Of a DNA stretch of 34,113 nt, positions 14,839-21,966 are shown piece by piece; positions within the stretch are counted from its first letter, which is position 1, and each line of letters opens with the position of its first letter. The notes beneath the pieces are model-generated. The model was not told where the DNA came from, did not search any database, and was given only the letters and a program-made list of their open reading frames with translations. The stretch is from Candidatus Dadabacteria bacterium (GTDB lineage: Bacteria; Desulfobacterota_D; UBA1144; Nemesobacterales; CSP1-2): assembly GCA_022615255.1 (NCBI GenBank), contig JAKEHC010000037.1:1-34113 (forward strand), in the 5' to 3' direction. The translations under genes and the position numbers were made by a program.

Positions 14839-15284
14839 CAAAGCTAAGGGGGATTGTATTTGACTCCTCGATATTAATCCCGTATCTCCGTGGACTTCGT
14901 TATGGAGAATTGGTAAAAACTGTTTTCGAGAAAGGAAGAGGGTTTATAGTAACACTAGTACTGTTTGAGCTTTATAGCGGAGTCCGCTCTAAAGAGGATA
15001 AAAAAGAGTTAGATATCATATTCCAAGAATCTCGAAGGATAGGTAGGATACTTAGCCCTGAGATAGATGATTGGTCAAAAGCTGGACTATTTGTATCTCA
15101 ATATATAAGACTTTACGGTAGAGTTGAACCGAGAGACCACATGAATGATTTAATGATTGCTTTAGTTGCATCAAAACATGGGCACACAGTTATTACCGAG
15201 AATAAAAAGCATTTTGAAAACTGGAAAAGAATTTTCAATAGATCAGGGATTCAGCTTAATTTCATAGATATGGCAGTTCTATGA
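14835..15284 (+). CDS. VapC-type PIN-domain ribonuclease toxin
   Basis: A 149-residue PIN-domain protein. The acidic metal-binding residues are Asp10 (GIVFDSSILIPYL), Glu45 (LVLFELYSGV), Asp105 (HMNDLMIALVA), with the T-E-N motif at 121-123 in TENKKHF. VapC toxins cleave tRNA or rRNA and are neutralised by the adjacent VapB. The start is set at GTG 14835 because it overlaps the antitoxin TGA as GTGA with GGGGAAG upstream, the usual coupled arrangement. A TTG at 14826 would add three residues. All catalytic residues are present, so the toxin looks functional. Confidence 0.86.
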   Translation: MTKLRGIVFDSSILIPYLRGLRYGELVKTVFEKGRGFIVTLVLFELYSGVRSKEDKKELDIIFQESRRIGRILSPEIDDWSKAGLFVSQYIRLYGRVEPRDHMNDLMIALVASKHGHTVITENKKHFENWKRIFNRSGIQLNFIDMAVL

Positions 15285-15301
15285 AATTTCCCAAACCCTT
15301 C

Positions 15302-15922
15302 TTAAAACGATGACCCCGGTTGTTTTAAGAATTCAATCTCTTGAGACGTTGATTTGCGCTCGAGTATTTCGTTTCTATGAGGAAATCTGCCAAACCTTTC
15401 GATAATCACATAGTGCCTCTCTGCATAATCCCTAAATTCCGTCATCATTGACGCTAAAGAAGGTGGAGAGGTAAAGAGTTTCTCCAGGATAGTAAAATAT
15501 TCAACTGACTTCTTTTGCATCTCTAAGTCTTCTGAATGCTCTAAGGGCATATAAAAGAAAAGCCTTTCGACTGGATGGAGTTTCTTATCAAAACCCTTCT
15601 GAACCCCTCGCAAGTAAACTCCGAGCGCCAACGAGTCTTGGGCAAACGCCCTTTCAGTTCCTCGATACATATTTCTTGAAAACTGATCTAGCAGTATTAT
15701 AAGAGCCAGTGTTCCTTGAGGTGAATCCTCCCAGCTTTTTAACTTACCTTCTACAGCATATTTTAAGTCATCCTCAAAATTGGTTTTTATGGACTCATCA
15801 ACCTCATTACTCTTTGAAAACCACATTTTGTAGTATTCGCCTGAAGGCGCCTCGCCCTCTTTAAGTTCACCAAACCAGTAATTTAGAATTACTCTCTGAC
15901 GTTGTTCATATTCTAAGTTCAT
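15302..15922 (-). CDS. DUF924 family protein
   Basis: A 206-residue, mainly helical soluble protein of the DUF924 family (TPR-like fold, function unknown). Recognisable family segments are VILNYWFGEL at the N-terminus, WFSKSNEVDESIKTNF, LALIILLDQFSRNMYRGTERAFAQD and the C-terminal HYVIIERFGRFPHRNEILER. Length fits the family. TGGAG lies about 10 bases before the ATG. It converges with vapC, 17 bases apart, and marks the return to the normal chromosomal composition. Confidence 0.9.
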   Translation of the reverse strand: MNLEYEQRQRVILNYWFGELKEGEAPSGEYYKMWFSKSNEVDESIKTNFEDDLKYAVEGKLKSWEDSPQGTLALIILLDQFSRNMYRGTERAFAQDSLALGVYLRGVQKGFDKKLHPVERLFFYMPLEHSEDLEMQKKSVEYFTILEKLFTSPPSLASMMTEFRDYAERHYVIIERFGRFPHRNEILERKSTSQEIEFLKQPGSSF

Positions 15923-16071
15923 TAGGCAACTCCAGCCGACATAAAACTCTCATGCTAATACAAAGGGATTGCTTCTCAATTCATTTATTGTACCCCAAAT
16001 AACGATTTGTAGTTTAATTTACACAGAACCGCCGTGTGGTTGGATGGGTAATAAAAAACGCGATGGCCAAT

Positions 16072-16102
16072 TAGGGCACGCCCCGGGGGTGTCCCTGCGT
16101 AG
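16072..16102. repeat. Degenerate palindrome, GTAGGGGCAC subfamily
   Basis: TAGGGCACGCCCC (16072-16084) and GGGGGTGTCCCT (16085-16096) pair with two mismatches; the copy has lost its clean GTA/TAC ends (GCGTAG at the right). It is the main recognisable item in the 15923-16124 gap, where no gene is seen. Confidence 0.5.
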
Positions 16103-16124
16103 TTAGAAAGTGGAATGCCGAGAA

Positions 16125-16901
16125 CTAAAATACAAGAAACAATTTAGTAAGGAAAAAATCCCCTATAATTATAAGCACAAGTGAAATCACAACGGTAAGC
16201 GTCGTAGCCCTTCCAACCCCCTCCGTACCCCCCTCTGCCTTCATTCCGATGTAGCAACCGACAATTGCAACAATTATCCCAAAAAAAACGGTCTTTGATA
16301 TCCCGCTAATAAAATCCGAGATGCCGACCTGCTGCATCACCCCTGATATAAAAAGCCTTGGGGTGACCCCTAATTCTGAATTAGCGATGATCATCCCGCC
16401 AATAATGCCTACGAGGTCTGCAATTATTGAGAGAAAGGGAAATGAAATTAACGCCGCGATGAATCTCGGAACGACGAGCTTCCTTATAGGATCTGCTCCA
16501 AGGGTTCTTATCGCATCAATCTGCTCCGTAACCTTCATAGAGCCGATTTCCGCCGTGATCCCTGACCCTACCCTTCCGCCAACGAGTAATGATGTAAGCA
16601 CCGGTCCTAATTCCCTCACTATTGCAAGGGAGACTACGGGACCCACCAGCCCTTTCGCGCCAAACCTGGCAAACCCATAAGCTAGCTGGAGAACCATTAC
16701 CATCCCAATAGCCAGAGATGAGAGAATGACAATGGGAATGGATTTAAAACCTATCTCATCTATTTGTTCCAGCACAAGTCGAAGGTTAAATGGAGGGGTT
16801 AAGCTGTAGCGTATTGTTCTATAAAGAAGAACCCCGACGTCTCCAAGACTCTCGACTAAAGAAACGAAATATTTCCCTATTGCAGAAATAAAACCTTTCA
16901 C
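16125..16901 (-). CDS. mlaE: MlaE-family ABC transporter permease
   Basis: A 258-residue inner-membrane permease of the MlaE/YrbE family, which moves phospholipids between the inner and outer membranes with an ATPase (MlaF) and an MCE protein (MlaD). The conserved segment RELGPVLTSLLVGGRVGSGI and the following TAEIGSMKVTEQIDAIRTLG (about 100-140) are intact. About five hydrophobic helices are visible, starting near 50. The start is GTG 16901, which overlaps the TAG stop of the upstream lipoprotein gene by one base (TAGTG), so the two are translationally coupled. No MlaF or MlaD gene lies in the window, which is unusual. Confidence 0.9.
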   Translation of the reverse strand: MKGFISAIGKYFVSLVESLGDVGVLLYRTIRYSLTPPFNLRLVLEQIDEIGFKSIPIVILSSLAIGMVMVLQLAYGFARFGAKGLVGPVVSLAIVRELGPVLTSLLVGGRVGSGITAEIGSMKVTEQIDAIRTLGADPIRKLVVPRFIAALISFPFLSIIADLVGIIGGMIIANSELGVTPRLFISGVMQQVGISDFISGISKTVFFGIIVAIVGCYIGMKAEGGTEGVGRATTLTVVISLVLIIIGDFFLTKLFLVF

Positions 16902-17443
16902 TATTTAATAACCCTGAATTGCGATAGAAAATTTTTAAATTCGCTATATCCGCTTTCAAACCCATCCGGTGAAGAGGCGTAAGTAAAATCATAGACACAA
17001 CTATCTTTTTTAAAAACTGCGGCGCTCAGTTTCACTGAAGCGCTATCCAGTTTCCCCAAGTAAATACCCTCAAGCGCCTTTTCACCGCTAATAATAATTT
17101 CCTTTTCTTCAACCATTTTTTTCTCCTTAAAACCGATAAGAAGTGAATTAGAAAGCGCCTTCAGACTGTAGTTCGCCTTTATCTTGCATGTCGAGTTAAC
17201 GGTTATTGTCGACTGATTCATTTCATTAAAGAATGCCAGGTCTCCTCCCTTGATATTAATTCTCTTCCAGTTATCCGACAGTTTTCCCATCTCATATGTC
17301 GTATCTTTGGACTCATAAACCTGTCCTCTGAGTTTCCCACTAGAAGAATTATCGGCAGAGGCATAATAACGAGCAAATTTAACGACCGAACAGGAATTAA
17401 AGAAAACAGAGAAAAAAACTATGGTTACAAAGAATCTTTTCAT
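16901..17443 (-). CDS. Putative lipoprotein coupled to mlaE
   Basis: A 180-residue protein of unknown family. It begins MKRFFVTIVFFSVFFNSC, a short type II signal sequence with a near-lipobox ending at Cys18, so the mature protein is probably lipid-anchored. The rest is a soluble, beta-rich domain with no recognised motif; NVNSTC and KDSCVYDF carry two further cysteines that could form a periplasmic disulfide. Its stop overlaps the mlaE start by one base, so it is probably an accessory envelope component of that transporter. The start codon lacks a clear Shine-Dalgarno. Confidence 0.72.
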   Translation of the reverse strand: MKRFFVTIVFFSVFFNSCSVVKFARYYASADNSSSGKLRGQVYESKDTTYEMGKLSDNWKRINIKGGDLAFFNEMNQSTITVNSTCKIKANYSLKALSNSLLIGFKEKKMVEEKEIIISGEKALEGIYLGKLDSASVKLSAAVFKKDSCVYDFTYASSPDGFESGYSEFKNFLSQFRVIK

Positions 17444-17493
17444 ATTTCGGATTGGTTTAGTTTAATCAAAATACATCCTAAAAACCAGCAGCA

Positions 17494-17521
17494 GTAGGGG
17501 CACAGCATGCTGTGCCCCTAC
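17494..17521. repeat. 28-bp perfect palindrome, GTAGGGGCAC subfamily
   Basis: The half-site GTAGGGGCACAGCA is followed by its exact reverse complement. It differs from the 10871 copy at one half-site base (A for G) with the matching change on the other side. It lies 8 bases from the PiT stop codon. Confidence 0.82.
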
Positions 17522-17529
17522 TCAGTTCT

Positions 17530-18528
17530 TTAAAAAATAAAACTAATTATGTGAAAAGCAAATCCTGCAATAAGAGCCGCGGCAGGTATGGTGAAGATCC
17601 ACGCCCAAACTATCCTTAAGGTAACCCCCCAACGAACTGTAGAGAGTCCTTTAGATGCGCCAACGCCAGAAATAGCGCCTGTGATCACATGGGTCGTGCT
17701 AACCGGTATGCCAAGATAAGTAGCAAGAAATATACTGACTGCGCTCGCACTCTCAGCGCAGAATCCGTCAATCGGTCTTAATTTAGTAATCTTCTGACCC
17801 ATAGTCTTGACAATCCTCCACCCCCCGATTAGGGTGCCTAAAGCGATAAAAGCATGTGCGCTGAGCACTACCCAAAGAGGAACAGTAAATTTGTTAATCA
17901 AACCCGCTGAAAACAATAGTCCTGTAATGATTCCCATTGTTTTTTGAGCATCGTTGCCCCCATGACCCAAGCTATAAAGGGCGGCGGAAAGGAACTGAAA
18001 TCGCCGAGACCATTTATTTACGAAAGCAGGAGTTTGTTTATAGACGAGCCAAGTAGAGATAGTTATAAAAATCATTCCCAGAATTAGACCGATAGTCGGC
18101 GCCAGAATAATAAACCCCAGTGTTTTATACCAGCCGCTTGCTATGATCACACTCGCACCTGCTTTTGCAATGGCTGCTCCGGCATAACCACCTATCAAGG
18201 CATGAGATGAGCTTGTTGGTAATCCTAAATACCACGTTGTTAGATTCCAACCTATAGCACCGATTAATCCAGCAAAAATAACCGTTGGGGTCACAGTACT
18301 AATATCAATTAAACCCTTGCCTACTGTTTTTGCTACGGCAGTTCCAAAAATAAGGAAGGCGACAAAATTAAAGAATGCTGCCCAAATAACCGCTTGTTTA
18401 GGGGTTAACACCCGCGTAGAGACAATTGTTGCAATGGAATTTGCCGCATCATGAATGCCGTTAGTAAAATCAAATATGAGAGCTAAAAAGATAAGAAAAA
18501 TGACAAAGATTAGCTGAGGATCAAGCAT
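17530..18528 (-). CDS. pit: Low-affinity inorganic phosphate transporter, PiT family
   Basis: A 332-residue inner-membrane phosphate permease. The two PiT signatures are present as inverted copies: FDFTNGIHDAANSIATIVSTR near the N-terminus and SLGHGGNDAQKTMGIITG in the second half. About ten hydrophobic helices surround a hydrophilic loop. LPTSSSHALIGG and IPVSTTHVITGA are the paired re-entrant segments. It overlaps the upstream DUF47 gene by 8 bases, the common arrangement in which the PhoU-like protein regulates or partners the permease. Transport is probably driven by the proton or sodium gradient. Confidence 0.94.
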   Translation of the reverse strand: MLDPQLIFVIFLIFLALIFDFTNGIHDAANSIATIVSTRVLTPKQAVIWAAFFNFVAFLIFGTAVAKTVGKGLIDISTVTPTVIFAGLIGAIGWNLTTWYLGLPTSSSHALIGGYAGAAIAKAGASVIIASGWYKTLGFIILAPTIGLILGMIFITISTWLVYKQTPAFVNKWSRRFQFLSAALYSLGHGGNDAQKTMGIITGLLFSAGLINKFTVPLWVVLSAHAFIALGTLIGGWRIVKTMGQKITKLRPIDGFCAESASAVSIFLATYLGIPVSTTHVITGAISGVGASKGLSTVRWGVTLRIVWAWIFTIPAAALIAGFAFHIISFIF

Positions 18529-19144
18529 TCTCTAGGACAATTCCCTCTATGATGTTTGCCACGTCTTCACAGGTATCAATAGCTTCTTCGAGTGTTTCGT
18601 ATATGTCTTTCCACTTGATTATCTCGATCGGATCGGAAGGCGAATTAAATAATACCGACTGAGCAATTCTGTAAGTTCTGTCTCCTTCATTTTCAAGCCG
18701 ATTGATTTCTATGCAGGTGTCAAGTATTGAGCGGGAATTTTTTAGATTTCTAAGTCCCCCTACACCCTTTGCAACCTCCTCTATGGCTTTCTCAAGAGTA
18801 TTAACTAAAGCTATCGCTTCTGGTGTTGTGTTCGTTATTTTGTAAAGAAGGATTCGCTCGCACGTAGCATAAATAAGGTCAAGAATATCATCCATCTTTG
18901 TAATAAGCGTATAAATGTATTCACGATCAATTGGAGTTACAAAAGTTTTATGCAACTTGGATACAGTTTCATGGGTTATGCGATCGGCTTCATGCTCAAC
19001 GTCTTTTATCTGCCTCGTTTTCTCTTCTACCTTCGACAAATCATGTACCATCTCCTTGAGGAGCCTTATCCCGCGAATCATCTTTTCTGAGGCTTCATCA
19101 AAGTAATCGAAAAATTTCTCTTCTTTTGGAAAAAACCTGACCAT
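18521..19144 (-). CDS. DUF47 / PhoU-like phosphate transport regulator
   Basis: A 207-residue all-helical cytoplasmic protein of the DUF47 (TIGR00153) family related to PhoU. Family features are FFPKEEKFFDYFDEASEKM at the start, the KDVEHEADRITHETVSKLHK motif and the second acidic repeat EINRLENEGDRTYR; the E-x3-D pairs are metal-binding in PhoU. It overlaps the PiT gene, implying joint control of phosphate uptake. AAGGGG sits about 8-13 bases before the ATG. An extended -10 promoter is visible upstream. Confidence 0.9.
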   Translation of the reverse strand: MVRFFPKEEKFFDYFDEASEKMIRGIRLLKEMVHDLSKVEEKTRQIKDVEHEADRITHETVSKLHKTFVTPIDREYIYTLITKMDDILDLIYATCERILLYKITNTTPEAIALVNTLEKAIEEVAKGVGGLRNLKNSRSILDTCIEINRLENEGDRTYRIAQSVLFNSPSDPIEIIKWKDIYETLEEAIDTCEDVANIIEGIVLENA

Positions 19145-19172
19145 TAGAACACCCCTTATGAAAATTTGAATG

Positions 19173-19221
19173 ATTATAACATGTTAAACATACAAACCTG
19201 ATTTTTTAAAATCAGGTTTGT
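19173..19221 (-). promoter_or_regulatory. Promoter of the DUF47-pit operon with two dyads
   Basis: On the minus strand TATAAT (19178-19173) is preceded by TGT, an extended -10 box, about 30 bases before the start codon. A small palindrome ATGTT-A-AACAT (19181-19191) abuts it. Just upstream is a 14-bp perfect stem, ACAAACCTGATTTT / AAAATCAGGTTTGT (19192-19221). The dyads could be operators for a phosphate regulator; they do not match the PHO-box direct repeat. Confidence 0.5.
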
Positions 19222-19296
19222 TCACGCAATCATACTTGAAACCCCGACAAAAACCAAGCATCATAACGATATAATCTCCAATGGGAGTAAATTAAC

Positions 19297-19331
19297 GCAT
19301 CTTGTATTATGAATCGTACATCTTGCTTATT
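19297..19331. repeat. Degenerate 7-bp tandem repeat array
   Basis: Five heptads in register: GCATCTT, GTATTAT, GAATCGT, ACATCTT, GCTTATT. Together with the array at 19637 it flanks the glutaredoxin gene. Confidence 0.6.
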
Positions 19332-19379
19332 TTATTCGTGGTTGAAGCATGTGAGCTTAAATGCGGAGGCTAATCTAAA

Positions 19380-19631
19380 TTGAGCAACGTTGTTATATAT
19401 ACAACAGCATACTGTCCATACTGTAGGGCTGCTAAGAGACTTCTTGATAGTAAAGGTGTAAAATACAAAGAAGTTGATATCACTGAAGACCTAGAGGTGA
19501 AAAGTAAGGTCATGGATGAGCTTGGCTGGAAAACCGTGCCTATAATACTAATTAATGAAAAACTCATAGGCGGTTACGACCAGTTGAGGGAACTGGAAAG
19601 AGAAGGAAAGCTGGATGAGATGCTTAAGTAA
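19380..19631 (+). CDS. grxC: Glutaredoxin (GrxC-type, dithiol)
   Basis: An 83-residue thioredoxin-fold thiol-disulfide oxidoreductase that uses glutathione or a similar thiol. The active site is CPYC (Cys12, Cys15), the cis-proline motif is KTVPIILI and the GGYDQL motif follows. The start is TTG 19380; no ATG or GTG precedes the first strand SNVVIYTT, and GGAGG (19365-19369) lies upstream at acceptable spacing. It is cytoplasmic and probably monocistronic, with heptad repeat arrays on both sides. Confidence 0.92.
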   Translation: MSNVVIYTTAYCPYCRAAKRLLDSKGVKYKEVDITEDLEVKSKVMDELGWKTVPIILINEKLIGGYDQLRELEREGKLDEMLK

Positions 19632-19636
19632 CTTAT

Positions 19637-19727
19637 GGTTCGTGTATCGTTTATCGTGAATCGTTTGAATGAACTAACACGAAGTCAAACCCGAGTCACG
19701 AATCACGAGCCACGAAACTCGAATCAT
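19637..19727. repeat. Paired heptad arrays in inverted orientation
   Basis: The left run is GGTTCGT, GTATCGT, TTATCGT, GAATCGT; the right run is GAGTCAC, GAATCAC, GAGCCAC, GAAACTC, GAATCAT. The runs are separated by 28 bases and are roughly reverse complementary (ATCGT against ACGA), so a long imperfect hairpin is possible between grxC and gltX. Confidence 0.68.
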
Positions 19728-19771
19728 TTTTTGGTTTGACTCCTTAAACCCTCTAATTTAACATACACCCC

Positions 19772-21172
19772 ATGAGTGTAAGAGTAAGATTCGCCCCAAG
19801 CCCGACAGGGGCGCTTCATATTGGTGGAGTGCGGACTGCCATATTTAACTGGCTTTTTGCAAGGCATCATAATGGAAAATTTATACTGAGAATAGAGGAC
19901 ACAGACCGTACCCGCTCCACCGAGGAGTCAATCGCTGAAATAATGGACGCCATGACATGGCTCGGACTTGATTGGGATGAAGGTCCCTTTAGACAGTCTG
20001 ATAGGCTTTCGGTTTACCAAGGCTACGCTCAAAAGCTCCTAGAGGCTGGAAAGGCATATAGATGCTACTGCACACAAGAAGAGCTTGAAAGAAGGAGAAA
20101 AGGGGCAGAAAAGCAGGGAAGTGCCTATAGATATGAAGGGACATGTAGGAATTTAAAATCATATCCACCGGACAAAGCTTATGCCATTAGGCTCATAACA
20201 CCTGAGATGGGAAGCATAGAGGTGCATGATTTAATCAGAGGGACGATCACATTTGATGCTAAGGAGATTGATGATTTTATTATTCAAAAGGGAGACGGAT
20301 TTCCAACCTATAACTTCGCTGTAGTGATTGACGACGTCACAATGAATATAACCCATGTAATACGAGGAGACGACCATATCGCAAACACCCCGAAACAGAT
20401 ATTGATCTACAACGCCCTTGGATATGACATCCCGGAATTCGCCCATGTCTCGACGATTCTCGGCTCTGACAAAGCGAAGCTAAGCAAAAGACACGGTGCT
20501 ATCTCGGTTGTCGCATATAGGGAAATGGGCTACCTTCCAGAGGCGCTTGTTAATTATTTAACCCGTCTCGGCTGGTCCTACGGTGATCAGGAAATATTCA
20601 GCAGAGAGGAATTATTTGAAAAATTCACACTAGAGAATGTTGGAAAATCACCCGCTGTTTTTAACCCGGAAAAACTACTCTGGCTGAACGGCTGGTATAT
20701 AAGAAACAAACCTGCCGAGGAAATTGGAAAGCTTGTCATCCCGTTTCTTGAAAAGAAGGGCTTTCAGGTCACACTTGACGATAAGCTCATAAAAATCGTA
20801 AATATCCTTAAAGAAAGAGCAAAAACGCTTGTAGACATTGCCGACTCGGCAGAATACTTTTTCATTGAAGAGGTAGAATATGAAGAATCGGCTCGAAAGA
20901 AGTTTCTAATCCCTGAGTCAGTCCCAATATTTGAAGCCTTGATAGATAAACTCTCCTCCCTTACCGATTTTACCATTTCTGAATTACAAAGTGTGTTCGG
21001 AGAAATTATAGAGAAAAGAGGGCTTAAACTCGTTCAGGTCGCTCAACCCGTAAGGGTCGCCCTCACCGGAGGCACAGTAAGCCCGGGAATATTCGAGGTC
21101 ATGGAGATTATGGGTAAGGAGAGGGTTATAGAGATATTAAAGAAGGCAGTTCATCATATTTCAAAGAGTTAG
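19772..21172 (+). CDS. gltX: Glutamate--tRNA ligase
   Basis: A 466-residue class I aminoacyl-tRNA synthetase that charges tRNA with glutamate. FAPSPTGALHIGG holds the HIGH-type motif (His16-Gly19) and KLSKRHG (236-242) the KMSKS motif. IEDTDRTRS and GDDHIANTPKQ are further family signatures. Cys98, Cys100 and Cys125 match the zinc ligands of Escherichia coli GluRS, but the fourth position (His127) is Asn here, so zinc binding may differ. The C-terminal helical anticodon-binding domain is complete. Whether it also charges tRNA-Gln cannot be judged. The ATG has no strong Shine-Dalgarno. Confidence 0.96.
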   Translation: MSVRVRFAPSPTGALHIGGVRTAIFNWLFARHHNGKFILRIEDTDRTRSTEESIAEIMDAMTWLGLDWDEGPFRQSDRLSVYQGYAQKLLEAGKAYRCYCTQEELERRRKGAEKQGSAYRYEGTCRNLKSYPPDKAYAIRLITPEMGSIEVHDLIRGTITFDAKEIDDFIIQKGDGFPTYNFAVVIDDVTMNITHVIRGDDHIANTPKQILIYNALGYDIPEFAHVSTILGSDKAKLSKRHGAISVVAYREMGYLPEALVNYLTRLGWSYGDQEIFSREELFEKFTLENVGKSPAVFNPEKLLWLNGWYIRNKPAEEIGKLVIPFLEKKGFQVTLDDKLIKIVNILKERAKTLVDIADSAEYFFIEEVEYEESARKKFLIPESVPIFEALIDKLSSLTDFTISELQSVFGEIIEKRGLKLVQVAQPVRVALTGGTVSPGIFEVMEIMGKERVIEILKKAVHHISKS

Positions 21173-21330
21173 ATTAATTTCCATAGCATGTAAATCACTT
21201 TGACTACTGCGTCCAAACAACCATTGATTGTGCCTGAAGAATTTTTCTTAAACCCCTATATTAAATCTTAACTTAGCTTCAGAACATTCCGAACCACACT
21301 ATACGAACTATCTGTTTTAGAACCGGGGAA

Positions 21331-21363
21331 GCACCATCAAGCCCGACTTGAGATTAATGGTGC
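21331..21363. terminator. Nested hairpin between convergent gltX and Spy-like genes
   Basis: GCACCAT (21331-21337) pairs with ATGGTGC (21357-21363), and inside it CAAG (21338-21341) pairs with CTTG (21347-21350). No long U run follows on either strand, so it may be a weak bidirectional terminator or a repeat. The rest of the 21173-21387 gap shows no gene. Confidence 0.4.
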
Positions 21364-21387
21364 GCCACCGTTTCTACTTAAAATTGT

Positions 21388-21855
21388 TCAGTGATTTTTA
21401 TGGTAAAAACCCCGTTCAGTTCCGTGTTGATGGGAGTGCTTCTTTACTTCATCGGCAATCTTCTTTCGTTGCTCAGGATTCAGGCTTTTGTGAAAATCGA
21501 CTAATTCGGCAATTATAATTGGAGCAATTTGATCAACGTGCTTCTGTTTTTCTTTTACCCATTCTAATATCCTTCCCTGATCCAGCCCTCCTGAGGAAAT
21601 CATATTAATAACCTCCTCTCTTAGGTTTTCTCTATCATTTTTTATCTCTCTCTCGAAGTTTCTCAGTTCATCGCTCATAAGCACCAGTTTGGATCTCTGT
21701 TCCTTCGTAAGATCTAGCTCGAAAGAGATCCATTCTATAACTCTATCTGTTTTTCCTTTGTGAGAATCTTTACCTTTTAAAGTTCCAAAAAATCCGAGGA
21801 CTGATATTAAAACGACCCCAGCTACTGCTGTCGATGTGATCAACAATGTGTTCAT
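21388..21855 (-). CDS. Spy/CpxP-like periplasmic heavy-metal-sensor-type protein
   Basis: A 155-residue envelope protein. A hydrophobic segment at about 3-24 (LLITSTAVAGVVLISVLGFF) serves as signal peptide or anchor. The mature part is helical and charged, with two LTxxQ-type motifs, LDLTKEQ and SLNPEQ, as in Spy, CpxP and ZraP. The C-terminus is histidine-rich (HSHQHGTERGFYHKNH), which suggests metal binding. The start is ATG 21855, with AGGAGG 6 bases upstream; a TTG at 21861 overlaps the spacer. It follows the methyltransferase gene on the same strand by 111 bases and may belong to the marR operon. A role in metal or envelope stress is likely but not shown. Confidence 0.78.
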   Translation of the reverse strand: MNTLLITSTAVAGVVLISVLGFFGTLKGKDSHKGKTDRVIEWISFELDLTKEQRSKLVLMSDELRNFEREIKNDRENLREEVINMISSGGLDQGRILEWVKEKQKHVDQIAPIIIAELVDFHKSLNPEQRKKIADEVKKHSHQHGTERGFYHKNH

Positions 21856-21920
21856 GGTCAACCTCCTTTTTCATTTATTTGTTAATTCACCAAGATAAAG
21901 CAACTAGATCAATTTAAGTT

Positions 21921-21940
21921 TTACATTTATCACCTCCTTA
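21921..21940 (-). promoter_or_regulatory. Perfect Shine-Dalgarno followed by a start-stop pair in the Spy gene leader
   Basis: On the minus strand AAGGAGGTGAT, a full match to the 16S anti-Shine-Dalgarno, is followed by AA and then ATG TAA (21926-21921). This would be a one-codon minimal reading frame about 65 bases before the Spy-like start and 27 bases after the methyltransferase stop. It could stall or reload ribosomes, or be what is left of a lost gene. Confidence 0.45.
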
Positions 21941-21966
21941 TACAGTTTCCATTTGCCTATATTTGC

